Shown here in pieces: positions 35,685-47,011 of a DNA stretch of 64,000 nt. Under the pieces are notes generated by a model that saw only the letters and a program-made list of their open reading frames with translations, did not search any database and was not told where the DNA came from. This DNA is from Saccharina japonica. Taxonomy: Eukaryota > Sar > Phaeophyceae > Laminariales > Laminariaceae. The position numbers and the translations under genes were made by a program. How positions within the stretch are numbered: position 1 is the first letter of the stretch; every line of letters starts with the position of its first letter. The stretch spans positions 370,304 through 434,303 of the forward strand of contig MEHQ01000451.1 of the NCBI GenBank assembly GCA_008828725.1. The letters run 5' to 3'.

Positions 35685-36045
35685 ACACTAATTTCAAGTA
35701 GTTTTAGGGTTTCAGGTATAAATGCCTATCTTGCTCAATCCCGTACTAATTTCAAGTAGTTGTGGGTTTCAGGCATAAATGCCTATCTTACTTCCTATCT
35801 TGCTAAATCCCACACTAATTTCAAGTAGTTTTGGGTTTCAGGCATAAATGCCTATCTTGCTCAATCCACACTAATTTCAAGTAGTTTACGGTTTTAGGCA
35901 TAAATGCCTATCTTGCTCAATCCACACTAATTTCAAGTAGTTAAGGGTTTCAGGCACAAATGCCCATCTTGCTCAACCCAACACTAATTTCAAGTAGTTT
36001 AGGGCTTCATACATAAATGCCTATCTTGCTCAACACGCGACTGCT
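35685..36045. repeat. ~58-bp tandem array, six units
   Basis: Units contain ACTAATTTCAAGTAGTT and GGCATAAATGCCTATCTTGC and repeat about every 57-58 bp (one 69-bp unit). The array is inside the hAT-like element. It is not CRISPR: the whole unit repeats and there are no unique spacers. Confidence 0.85.
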
Positions 36046-36597
36046 GTAACACATTTTGAACTGCACCTTCGTTTTCGGAGACGAACCACTAGACGAACTA
36101 CCTGGTACTTGGAATTAGTTAGCATTTTCCCTTTGGAACTGCACACCTGCGTTTTTCCTATGATACTTGATTGAAGTTTCGGAGCAACGAAATGGCAAAA
36201 AATAGCTAAGAATACGATGAATCGTAGCTTAAAAACATATGTATATTTCAAAAATTAAAAAAAACAACAGCTGTGAGCTATATACAACAGCAAACAAGGC
36301 TGCAGGTGTGCGCGTTACCTACTACTACTGTAGCAATATATTCACAAGAATAATGGTGTACGGCGCTACGCAAATTTCCTCGAGACTCGACTATTAATAG
36401 GTATTTTGTACTGGCTCAACGTGAACCATCGTACGGTTATGCCATCATTCATCGTTGTGTACGGCTTGGGAAAGCTACACTCCAGCTTGTGTTTTTTGGC
36501 TTCCGCGAAGTGTTGCTTGCGTATACCGTATTAATAATGGAACAGGAGACGCTCTCTAAAGCCATAACTTATACATTTTTTTTTTTTTTTTCATCTT

Positions 36598-36908
36598 ATT
36601 CATTATCTTCGCACTCCCGTCTTTCTCTCTCCCTAGTCGTAACTCAGATCCGGGGTCACAAAGTAGGCTCCTCTCCCTCCTCCCCCACTACGGTTCTTGC
36701 CTTGATTTTTTATCGCGCAGAGGGTCCAGCCTTCCTAACGCTCGTCGATTTTCATCGAATTTTGCTAACCCACGCTCTCCCGCTTTCAGCTATTAATAGT
36801 CAAGATTTTTTGCGAGAAAAAGTCCCTACGAGCATGCACACGGGGGGGCTCGAACTCGTGATCTTGACGCTTAACAAGCTTCGTGATTACCTGCTAGCCC
36901 ACCGGGGC
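36598..36908 (-). mobile_element. tRNA-derived SINE-like element nested in hAT-like element
   Basis: On the minus strand the head reads CCCCGGTGGGCTAGCAGGT (A-box-like) and later GAGTTCGAGCCCCC (B-box-like), a tRNA-like layout. The body contains GCAAGAACCGTAGTGG and CCTACTTTGTGACC, then CGGATCTGAGTTACGACTAG and a purine tail. The body matches 52028-52330 and the first bases of the window. Confidence 0.68.
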
Positions 36909-37817
36909 GACATGAAACAAAACGAGCTTTGATTCGCACTGTTGATAAAAATAAATCATCAATTTCGAATCCAAACCTTGTGCATGCGCGGGCGAGCAAA
37001 TCATCAAGCCCCAGCGTTGGTTCTGTTCTGCCCCATCACCCTTCAGCGATAAGATCGGTCGATTCATCGGACACAAAAACCGCAAGAAAGCACCATCCAA
37101 ATCATTGAAAGCCCGTTGCTTAGTCTACATCGTTCCGTGAAGAGCCTGCGTACCAGAAGACGCCAAGCAAGAGTGTTGTTCTACGTCACCCAATGACCCC
37201 CACTTGACGGCACACTACGATTGGTGTTGACCGTTGACCCCTCTCTACCGCAATCTACGAAACTGCTGGTGGTGTGTGCGTACTTCCTTCTTTACCGGAC
37301 ATGGTGCCTGCCACCCAGAAGGTGGTATCGTGATACTCTGGGACGACACCACCCCTGGCTGTTAGCAGAGCTGTGGCCGTGCGGGATGCCTTGGCTGTGC
37401 GCTGTGCGTCTGTGCATGCACTGATGCACTGTGTGACCGCGTGACCGCAAAAAAAAACACAACAAATAACCCCCTTTCCCCTAAATTTGGGAGTTTCAAT
37501 ATAACGGCGTTATTTTTTATGCCTTTTTTGTCATTTTGACATGCCTGGCCGTGCCTGAGAAAAGATAGGCAAGATAGGCACGAAAATCGCGTTCAGGCAC
37601 GCTGTTTTCAGAAAAGGTCATTCAGGCATTATTTCAGGCATGCCTTAAAGGCCTGGGCCTAGCTGGGTGGCTTTTACGAACGAATGATCTGCGTGAGACG
37701 TCCCGGACACGGTTTTTGTCAGTTTTCTTCGTCAATTATTATTATTATTTCAAACGGGAAAAAGTTCCACCTTGCGATTTCAAAAACCCATCGAAATCCG
37801 CCCTCAGATATAGCTCG

Positions 37818-37914
37818 TTAACCCTTATAGGACTGGAGTCCCGTTTTGGGGACAAATTACTTAGAATTCGAGTGGTTTGTCCCCAAAACGGGACTGCGTC
37901 TATAAGGGTTAAAA
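37818..37914. mobile_element. Hairpin MITE ending in TTAA
   Basis: TTAACCCTTATAGGACTGGA ... and GACTGCGTCTATAAGGGTTAA form long arms, with GTCCCGTTTTGGGGACAAA mirrored inside them. The TTAA at each edge is compatible with a TTAA target site. Related to 35145-35235. Confidence 0.65.
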
Positions 37915-38151
37915 CATCACACCTAATGGGAATGGAATCCCTGTTTTCAGGTATATTGGTCATAAAGAGTCGAAGAACAAAAATAAAATAAAAATGAATC
38001 CATCTTCCCCTTCGCGAGGAGACGGGCGTTAAAGGAGTGTTTTTTGGAGTCACAACTATGCTCTCACCTCTAGAAAATGTGTACTGTCGAGGTCGTTTTT
38101 TTTTGTAATTCTTCAGCTGCATGGACTTTTTTTTCTGTTATATCTGGTTAA

Positions 38152-38368
38152 GAGGTTACTCCAGAGTTTCTCCAGTCCCCTGTCCTGTGTCCTGTGTGTG
38201 ACCAGGGGCTGCATTTTTGGCGAGAACATCACAACTCACAACACCACCATCAACAATATCGTCATGAATTTGAAATGAAGGGCGATCGTTTCATTCTGCC
38301 GTTTGGATCGAGACGAATGACAGCTGAAGAATTGAGAAAAGAATGCCCTGCCGGACCATACTCGTAGT
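38152..38368 (+). repeat. 216-bp direct repeat, right copy
   Basis: Partner of 34917-35132. The ends of the match are abrupt (left GGTTACTCCAG, right CCGGACCATACTCG). It could be a pair of solo termini or a segmental duplicate; no primer-binding site or polypurine tract was identified. Confidence 0.72.
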
Positions 38369-38459
38369 TCTAAATGAACTCTCGCATATCTATCAAATAT
38401 ACGATGAGACAGCACTGGCAGTACCAAGAGCAACTGGTCCCACGTGACGAGCGAGTCTA

Positions 38460-38545
38460 AGGCGCATGCACCCTTGACGGACGCCCTTGACTGACTGACT
38501 GACTGATTGACGGTTGCCCGTCTCTTGACATCTTTGCTCAGAACC
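38460..38545 (-). repeat. Inverted fragment of the 14.4/15.8-kb repeat
   Basis: The minus strand reads GATGTCAAGAGACGGGCAACC then GTCAATCAGTCAGTCAGTC and AAGGGCGTCCGTCAAGG, matching 14440-14500. Confidence 0.5.
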
Positions 38546-38799
38546 ATGTATTATACATATGTATCGATGTAACCTACTGCTGTGCAATAATGATATTGAG
38601 ATGGCATGATCCCAGGTATTTATATACGTATGAATATGTATGGGCTTGTCCTGTGATCATGGAGTATCGTATTGCATAGACTTTCGTAGATGAGAAAACA
38701 TATATACCAGGTATTACGCATTACGTATATATTACCCATATAGTATACCAATACGTATATAATACGTACGACTGAGTACTGCTATACAGGGTTATAATT

Positions 38800-38905
38800 A
38801 GTGGCCCAGCGCGTGGTGCGCGCAACGCACCACGGGCGCACCACGAGCCGGAGGCGAGGTGCGCCCCCCGGAGGGCCCCCGGAGGGCCGCCGGAGGCGTT
38901 TTTTT
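38800..38905. repeat. GC-rich CCGGAGG/GTGCGC repeat tract
   Basis: GGTGCGCGCAACGCACCACG palindromic words are followed by CCGGAGGGCCCCCGGAGGGC. It resembles the subterminal tract of hAT-like element B (19200-19320), so it may be one end of another element; no opposite end was found. The interval 38906-40260 contains only short unsupported open frames and C-rich and A-rich runs. Confidence 0.4.
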
Positions 38906-40261
38906 TTCAACATATATGCGTAAATTTAATCAAAATGTGTGTCTCATTCGCTCTTTTTACCCTATAGCAGGCGTGAGTCAGACTGGCTTAGAATGTCATG
39001 CAAAGAGCAAAGAAACAAGGACAGACGCGGCTGCACAAAACTGCATGCATACTACCTGATGGATATACCATCAATACCTAAAGCGCTAAAATGTCAGCGC
39101 GCAGGTCAACGCTGGGGAATCTTTGAAATGTTGAAATCAATTGATTCGCCCCCTTATCACCCCAATTTCCGCCCTGTGCCCTGCTCGTGCCCTCCGGAAT
39201 ATTGGGGACCAAGGGTTTCCGTGTATTCACGAGGCATTATTATCACGGGGCAGCTTACTCATCCAAGCGTTTTTTCTCATTTGATTATCATTCGAACCAT
39301 TGAAACATTCAAACCACCTCTTCCTCTATATTTGCGAGCCTTTGAAGCCTTATCTGATCGTCGGACACATAAAAACGTCATAAGTTTGAACTTGGTTCCC
39401 TAAAAAGGAATTCCACAGAGAAATCCAGCATGAAATTGTCGAACAAATCACAAAAAAGGCCGCAAAAATGTTTTTCGCCTTCGGTGAAAACAGACCCAAA
39501 TGTTTTTCGCCTACGCCGAAAACAGACCCCCAAAAAAAAAAAAACATTCCGCGAATTTGGCACCGCACATTTTTTGAGATGCGGGGACCAAAAACGGATG
39601 TGCGGCAAGCCGCACATCTACTCCTTTCCGTGGTGCGCTGCGCCGATTTATCAGCAAAATGGTGCAACTGCGCAACATTTCACCGCCAATTTTTAACCCT
39701 GCTGCCAAGGGCGCACCAAAAAAGTTATCCCGCACAACACACTACCCCCCCCCTCCCCCCCCGGAGGGCCGAAAAAGAACTTTTTTTTTTTCCTTTTTGG
39801 TGAATTTCTTGGCTTTTCCCCTCTCACCAACTCTCACACAAAAAGGTCTTTCAAGGTACTTGATTAAGAGATAGAACATTGCTTGGATACAACCCCCCAC
39901 CAAGGTGTGCCTAGACAACAACAACAAAGATCTTAATATTTCAGTCACGAAAACAAGCCATCGTGCTTGATTGAGTGAAATGGCCTGGAAACACTCCACG
40001 ACGAGGAACGTAATGATCGCACAAATGTAATCATCGAAGACTGCCAAGATCTTCCTGGCGAACGCTTTGCGTGATCGTTCTGCCCCGCCTACTCTTGCGC
40101 ACGGGTTCTCCCACGTTCTCGCCCGGTGTCTCGCTACCGTTGCTGCTACTCCCCGCCCGTCCCCTCTTGCTCCCCCCTTCCCCTCCTTCACCCCCTTCCC
40201 TTCGTCCCCCCGGCTGTTCGTCTTCGTTCTCATCCTTGCGGTCGTCCTTGTCGTCTTCCTC

Positions 40262-40357
40262 TTACTCCTCCCCTCCCCCCCCGTCCCTCTTCTCTTCCGA
40301 CTGCTCTTCCTCCTCCCGCCCCCCCCCGTCCCTCTCCTCTTCTGACTCCTCTTCTGA

Positions 40358-40390
<33 letters not shown>

Positions 40391-40678
40391 CTCCTCCTCT
40401 GAGTCGTCTGACTCATCTGACCCCCCGTCGTGCTGTGAGACCTTACGGCGTGCTGCGGGGGCTATGGAACCCTTACTCTTCTGCTGGGAGACCGTTCGGC
40501 GTGCTACGGGGGCTCTGGCAGCCTTGCCCTTTGGCATCCTTTTCGCCACCGCCTCCTTCTCTGTCTTGCTTACGTCAAAGCTGCTTTCGAATCTCGCAGT
40601 GTTGGGGTCTGCTTTGTTCAAAGCCAACGAAGTGGAATGCTGCCCTTCTACGTGATGGGACATGCAGTATTTCCACAC
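40262..40678 (-). CDS. Possible exon: Cys/His motif with basic segment and poly-Glu tract
   Basis: A minus-strand open frame encodes VWKYCMSHHVEGQHSTS, preceded in frame by CKFCSPAEW. This gives a CxxC ... H pattern that could be a zinc-finger-like exon, as seen in some transposase N-termini. A Lys/Arg/Ala-rich segment follows, then a run of more than ten Glu. The frame has a stop upstream near 40765, and no start ATG precedes the Cys pair. A second minus-strand frame (40416-39742) overlaps. Either could be real; identity unknown. Confidence 0.25.
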
Positions 40679-41289
40679 CCACTCTGCAGGGCTGCAAAAC
40701 TTGCACTTCAGGGGTACGTTAGTGCATGGGGTCGATGACGTGAGCTTTGACGCCGCTGATAGGCCTCAAGCAACGAGACTTCTTTGCGAAGGGGGCCTTG
40801 GATAGGGCTCCCTCCACGACGGAGACAGTGCTCATCGTGATCACTCTCTCCCTCTCTCCCTGTCTCTTCTACGGTCGGCGCCTGTCCCCTCTTAAGGGGC
40901 TGCGTGGACTGTAGTACCCCCCTAGGCTGTGCCCCCCTCGGTATTATATAGGATTTAGTATAGGGATGTTTTATATAGGAGATTGTGTGGCGTTATGAGG
41001 GGGGGGATGGGTCCGTCGTACCCCTCCTCCCCCCTTGAGAGGTCCGAAATAAATTTTTGGGTGTGTGGTGTCGAAATTTGTTTTTTTGTGCGCCCTTGCT
41101 GCTGCTGTATGTGGTGGGTGCTTCAGATAATATCCTGAAAATAGCGAGTGTAAAAATGGGCATTTAACAAAAAGGGGGACACCCCCCATATATCGTGACA
41201 AACGGGGGGACACTACCAAGCACCGGCGGCGAGGTTCTCGTTAAAGAAGTGGCCGTCAACACCATCACAATCCAACGGCCCAGCGCATT

Positions 41290-41828
41290 AAGGGGCCCCT
41301 TCGGTCATGATGAAACAAGAGTACTTGAGTGTTGAAAAATATACCAGGTATATATTTTCGTTTTTTTTACAGCAGCAATACTATTTCCGGTATAATAACA
41401 CCATATCAGTACTCCCTACAGAAAACGGCATAGCTCCAGTTATAATGCTCATAATTTTGACCAATGAGTAGTTTCGAAGAGCCTAGATCATGGTCAACAT
41501 TTGTGTCTCAGGACGCATATCGATCAGACGCTGTTGTCGTCACGAAAAGTTCCTCTTACTCGAAAACGACTCGCCATACCCCTGGTACCCAAATTTGAAA
41601 AATTGCAGTTTCTCCGGCTACTGATGATACTGTTTTAACTCAGATTTTCGACGAGGACGCCGAGCACTAGTAGGTGAACGTACCTGGGCTTCTAATTCGA
41701 CCGCCCGTAGCGTCCTACGTGGCCACAGCAGAGTGTAGATACCAAATTGGAGCTCCGAAACGATCAAAATCTTGCTGCGGAGCACTTTCGTTTTGTGATG
41801 CAAACACAGCAATGCTTGCCCTCCCTGG
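41290..41828 (+). mobile_element. Truncated copy of the 59.9-kb TIR element
   Basis: It starts AAGGGGCCCCTTCGGTCAT and continues with an imperfect match to both termini of 59911-61003. The match continues through CGACGAGGACGCCGAGCACT and CGTCCTACGTGGCCACAGCA, then stops near 41828 where copia-related sequence begins. The MITE that interrupts the other copy is absent here. 40679-41289 holds no supported gene. Confidence 0.6.
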
Positions 41829-42891
41829 TACACTTTTAACTTCCCTTTGTTATCTGCTGCAGATCCTCCAGCCATCAGAGCCAGTGCGTTCTTCGTCGTC
41901 CAGGATGTACTCTTCAGCGTTCTTCTAGATAATGTCGACTCGTACGCTGCCGCAACCAGCGCGTCCGCGACCTCAGGCCTAATCATTGGCTGTCATCCAG
42001 CAGTTTCGCCCTCCAAGCGTTGGCTCTGACCCAGGGTCCGGCCCTTTACTGTCGTGGGGAGCCGTCCCCAGCTGCTGAGCTCGTGAACTGGTCTCGCCGA
42101 CAGAACCGCGGGTGGATCCTAACCGTTCCCTTGGTCGGTGTCGGAGGCTGACGCCTCGCCCGGGTCACTTTCGGCCCTCCCTGCCGGGACCGAGGAGTCG
42201 TCTACCGCGCCCCCTTGAGACGAATCCATCGTCTCGGCTGTTTCGGCCCTCCCTACAGGGGCCGAGAAGGCGTCAACCGTGCCCCCTTGAGACGAACCAA
42301 TCGTCTCTATATTCCCATCGCCGGCATCGCCGGCGGCAGGTGCCTGCTGAGCGCGCTCATCCATCAACGCATCCAGATCGAACCCCCACGTCAAATCGAG
42401 GTCGTTCAGGCGAGCCAGACCTTCGTCCAGCTTATGCACCTCCCCCCCACCACCTCGATTCGACGTGCTTGCGTCGTCTGCCTCGGACCCCCCCTCTTCC
42501 ATAGACAGGCAGTCACTCGACTGGGCAGGTACAGGTGGTGCAGAGGACACGCACTGCCAGGTAATGTTGCGCGTGATCAGTACGGTACGGTGTCTAGTCA
42601 GCACTCGAACCGAGTCTCGGGGGTAGTTGGGTGCAGGGCCAAGGTAAAAACACCCCTCCTCTTGCGCCTGGGACTTGTTCTCCCTCTTCACATTGCAGTA
42701 GACAGGCTTGAGGAAGGTAGAAGTACTATCGGGGGGGGTCTATCATACCACATCTCCTATGGAAACTTGCTCTCGGGGTTAGCGGTGGTTGCTGTACGGT
42801 TCGAAGCATCGCACGCCCAGTGCGACGCTTCAGCCCACAACGACTCAGTTGTGGGTAGTTACGCGCCAGGGTATAGCTCGCGAGCCTGGAT

Positions 42892-43692
42892 TCAGCCCGC
42901 CATTGCGGCCGTCTCAATCAAGCCTAGCGCACGCTCTGCTACCCCATTGAACTGGGGACTGCCTGCCGTCGTGAATTCCTGCTTGATCCCTCGTGTTCTA
43001 CACAGGTCTCCAAACTTCCCCACACGGAATTCACCACTGCCGTCCGATCGGATGATGACCATTTTCGAAGGGACATCGTCTGCGCGAGAATTCGCGAGGA
43101 ACTGCTCGAAAAAGTCCGCGGCGTCCGACTTGTGGCGCATAAAATACACCCAAGTATACCGTGAAAAGTCATCGCGCACAATGAGAGTGTACCGTTTCCT
43201 GCCGAGAGACTCTACCACCTTGGGACCATTTAAATCCACAATCACCCTCCCGAGCTTCTTACCCGCTCGTGTGTGAGTGGATTGCGTGATGCTCTTGCGA
43301 AGTTCCTTCGCCATTGAGCACCCCCTTCATTCCAGCAGGTTTCCCTTGAGGACGATTCCTTGCTTCTCCGCGGTCTTGCGGAGTAGAACCTCGTGGGAGT
43401 GTCCAGCCACGCAGTGGTAGTCGTTAATGTTGATCACGGGCTTACTGGGCTGTTGCCCTGGAGCGAGTACAGCACAGGCATCTTCCATATTACTGCTGTC
43501 GACCCGGTAGCCGTAAAGGCTGTACAGGGTCCCACTCAACGGGAACACGATCGAGCTCTTCGACTTGAGCCGGACTACAATCCCCGAGGGGCGCCCTTCG
43601 AAAGTGTGGCCGTTTTTGACGAGAGTGGGCAGGAAAAATAGGTGATAGCGGAGGTCTGGCACGTGGGCAACGTTAGTCATTACCACTCGCAC
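42892..43692 (-). pseudogene. copia protease end, pre-integrase and integrase core
   Basis: TNVAHVPDLRYHLFFLPTLV is the protease C-terminal signature. A pre-integrase segment with CVAGHSHEVLLRK follows, and a TGA at 43327 falls where the CxxC of the HHCC motif is expected. The integrase core (43314-42892) keeps its three acidic residues: VDLNGP, RSDGSGEF and GVAERAL. Exactly 35 residues separate the last two (D-35-E). Further stops follow the core. Confidence 0.75.
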
Positions 43693-43781
43693 GAGACCAT
43701 TTCCGGACCGAAAGACAAAGCGACATCACCGTATCCTTCGATGGAGCGAGTTGAACCATCGGCGATGCGCAGTTTTAGGTT

Positions 43782-44813
43782 TCATTCTCTGTAGTTGAGC
43801 ATGCGATCTGCTGAGGGCGTCATGTGAGTAGACGCTCCACTATCGCAGATCCAAATCTCGTCTCCTACCTGAAAAGCCGACTCTCCTTCCCCCATTCTGC
43901 CCAAACCATCACTGCACTTGCCTGTCTCTTCGGCCTTGAAAGCTGAAGCCTGGGCCGTACCAATATCAACGTCTCTTGCTCCAACCTCGCTCGCCATCGA
44001 CAGCACAGCCTCTTCTTTCGGCGTGGGGCAAACATCGCCAGAGGGCCCCAGTCCGTTGCATCCACTGCACCGCTTCTCTCTACAGTTTGCGATCATGTGG
44101 CCCTTCTTGCCACACTTGAAGCACTTCCCTACGAAAGTACTACCTTCGGTGGCCTTGGTGCTGCTGCCATTGCCACCGGCAGCCGCGGCTGAGTCTTCAC
44201 AGGACTCACCGCTGGGGTTTGCACCCCTCTTTCCAGATCCCCTTGGCCGGTATGGCTGACCCCTAGCTGGCCAACCTCGACAAGAAACAGTTTTCCCGCG
44301 TCCCGTCGATCCGAAATCCTGCGAATCATCATCACGAAAAATCGTCTCTCCTCCTGCCGTAGTACCTCGTACAGCAGTGATGGGTCCTGCCCCTCGTGGG
44401 CTCTTCCCTACAGCAGCGATTTTCTCGGCGCTGCCGGACTCCGATTGGCCAATGGCTGCTCAAACAGCAGCAAGAGTCTCTCGTATAGGAGTGGGTCCTG
44501 CCCTTCTTGGGCTATTCCCTACAGCAGCGCTACTCTCGGCGCTGCCGGACTCCGATTGGCCAATGCATGCTCCAACAGCAGCAGTAGTCTCTCTTACAGC
44601 AGTGAATACAGCAATGTTTCCTGCTGGTCTCTCTCTTACAGCAGCGCTGACCTCAGGTCGGCCGTTGTCCGTCATGAACTCGGCCATCATGCTCCTCATG
44701 GCATGCATCATTGACACTTGCCAATGCTCGACCACCAGCTGAAACTCGCTTCTCAGCTGTTGAACCTCATGTTTGGGAAGGCCTTGCTCGTCTTGAGCTG
44801 ACCCGGAAGCCAT
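43782..44813 (-). pseudogene. copia gag and start of protease
   Basis: Starts MASGSAQDEQGLPKHEVQQL. A 111-bp (37-codon) tandem duplication spans about 44380-44600 in frame. The TGA at 44460-44462 sits in the repeat unit where the sister unit has a sense codon. Reading through the stop, the same frame holds CFKCGKKGHMIANC (C-x2-C-x4-H-x4-C zinc knuckle) near 44090-44130. It then holds IWICDSGASTHMT (protease active-site DSG) near 43830-43860. It ends at another TGA near 43782. Confidence 0.75.
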
Positions 44814-44819
44814 TCTTGG

Positions 44820-46950
44820 CTTCTTGTTCCTGATCTGAAAACGTCAAGCTTTTGACAACCTAAACTAGTGTGTTCGTATATTCCAAATCTGGATACCCTG
44901 ACTGCCGCGCAGTCTGATGGTATGTTTTAAGGTCGTTGCATTAGAGGACAGAGCGAGAGAGAGAGCGGAGAGAGATCAGAGTGCTCGAACTCTCCTCCTG
45001 CACGGTGCATAATTCCATAATAACGCCTGCGAATATATACGCAACCCGCTACAAGTTTTATAACCGTCATTGCTGACACGATCCAAAAGAACATTCCAGA
45101 GGGTCCTACGTGTTAACCATCGCCGACAAGGCATCATGAAACGTTGGTTGATGGTCTGAAAATCGCGAGCGGCATCATGCGACGAGGGCGTTGTGATCGC
45201 TTGCTAGATGGCGTAACGGTGCGTTAAGTCTTTTATGATACATTGGCTGGCCGGATTCCACTCTTTGTAGAAAGTATAAGGGCAAGAACGCCGGCCATTA
45301 TCACCGCCGTTTGAGATCAGCAACTTTAAAGGAGATGCTGCACTACGGATACGAGCTCGCTTTCCTTCATGGCCGTTTAGCGTCGATTAGCGCCGACGTT
45401 CTCAGGCGTTGTGCTGGATGAGTGCCGCAGTCACGAGGTGCCTTTTCAAAATCGGAAACATACGAGTACCGGTTACATAGCCGTAATGTCCGATTGGCAC
45501 CAACTCTCGCATGACACATCAGGCTTGGGGGGTGTTGCAGCGATGGGGTGCCGAATAAGAGGGGAGCGTCTGTTGTATGGAAGGCGAACGCTGTTGCCAG
45601 GCGGTGAATGGGGTTCTTGTGATACATCGTCGGTAGTAATGCTCTGGGCAGGGTGTGTATTGTATCGCCGTGCGCAAGGATACTGAGAAATGATATATAG
45701 GGACTGTCCTAACAAGTCCTAAGTGGAGGGCATATTTGCATGGCCAGGAGTCGAACTACAGTACTGTGCTAACTCCTTGCTGATATATTACTTGTATCGA
45801 GGAGTGTCTCAGACGGGGTTTTTCATCCATTCGTGCGTGCAAACCCATTGAGACGCTTCTCGCAGGCCTGGAATATCTCGATATTTCGCAACGAACGAGA
45901 GAAACAAACGCCAACGTGTCGCATACGGTATCGTTGTAATCCATCTCGTTGCCCAACAACTGTAAATTCGGAGCTACACGGGTGCTCTGCGGCACTGGCA
46001 TGTAGACTTAACCCCCTCAACTTCAAATGTGCACTTGAGCCAGTCGCAGACGTAACGACCCTGGCGTGGTTCGTGACCTGAGGATTGCCGCCTGCACTCG
46101 AAGTGGTCAAACCTGTCTCTGCTCATGTTGGGGTACGGTGGGATCGAACACCTCAGTTCAGCCCCAGGAATAACAAAATCCATGACACAACCCTCGCCGA
46201 ACTGGGCAAGGGTTGCAACGAAGGCAACACAGGCGGAGGAAGAGCTGTCTTTTGTATCCTGAGAACCCAGCCGTGTGCGATCGGTGCTCTGCGTCACACA
46301 GTAAGAAACAGTTATAAATAATGTGCGCTATTAGTACACGAACGGACTAACGAATACACATATATAGGTCAGGGAACCCTGCAGCGTATTTGAATGTTGG
46401 ATTCGTTTTGATCGGTTCGCGTGCCTTCCACCCCTATTAATAGCACCCCCCGCGCCCGACGATACTAGAAGAGGAAAACATAAATCTCGACATGTTGCGA
46501 TGGACTTTGGCGTTCGAGAAAAGGCTCGACTCACCATTTATTCCCGGCAGTGTTTACACGAAGCTATCGCCTTCTACAAAACAAGCAAGATCGAAACGGT
46601 TACCCTTTATTTTTATATAAAATGATGCTATTCCTGCAGCGGGGCTATGCATGAGCTTGGTACAGTTAGTATCCACTCGCTGCTTGCTGCCCCTGCTACA
46701 GTAAGTCTACTGCTGATCTACGTTTCTAACCCCGGTTGAATGACTACGTATGTATCCCCCAGAATAAACCGAACAAAAATGAAATAGCAAACCAGATGCC
46801 GGCCACTAAGAAAGGCGACTGCGGCGACCTCTCCGCTGGCCCCCCTCCAACGTTGCAATTATGTTGTGTCTAACACGTACCGTGGTAAAATGTACTCCTT
46901 GCGGTATATTGACCCTAATCATCCGCCCACTGAATATCAATGCGCGATCG
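44820..46950. other. Region without supported genes
   Basis: Upstream of the copia gag, this interval may include a degraded LTR (AG-rich stretch 44950-44980), but I cannot define its ends. The remaining open frames are short, overlapping on both strands, and match nothing I recognise. Confidence 0.4.
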
Positions 46951-47011
46951 ACATAGGAACTGAGCCCGGTCTGACCACCATGTGTGCTTACACTTTTTGT
47001 ATTACTTTCTG

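Larger units (their letters stand above)
35506..37661. mobile_element. hAT-like non-autonomous transposon with 8-bp TSD (element A)
   Basis: The ends TAGGCCCAGGCCTTTAAGGC and its exact inverted complement (about 25 bp with one mismatch) are flanked by perfect 8-bp duplications GCTGGGTG (35498-35505 and 37662-37669). The subterminal zones repeat AGGCAY/TGCCTGAAATGCCT words, as expected for transposase-binding arrays. A 57-bp tandem array and an inverted SINE lie inside. I see no transposase. Confidence 0.85.
42119..44813 (-). mobile_element. Decayed Ty1/copia-type retrotransposon (gag, protease, integrase; no RT seen)
   Basis: Order on the minus strand: gag from 44813, a CCHC zinc knuckle, aspartic protease, a GAG-pre-integrase segment, an integrase core, and a divergent integrase C-terminus to 42119. 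This protease-integrase order before any RT is the copia arrangement. The coding frame is broken by in-frame stops (44460, near 43782, 43327, 42892 and beyond) and by a frameshift near the C-run at 42730-42742. No reverse transcriptase or RNase H is visible to the left, where a TIR element takes over at 41828. LTRs could not be delimited. Confidence 0.8.

Noticed and set aside
35685-36045. Regular ~58-bp repeats that could suggest a CRISPR array
   Set aside because: The entire unit repeats with no unique spacers, the context is eukaryotic, and it lies inside a hAT-like transposon.
40067-40722. Long Ser/Pro-rich plus-strand frames
   Set aside because: They are produced by a polypyrimidine (CCTCTTCCTCC) tract and overlap in all frames.
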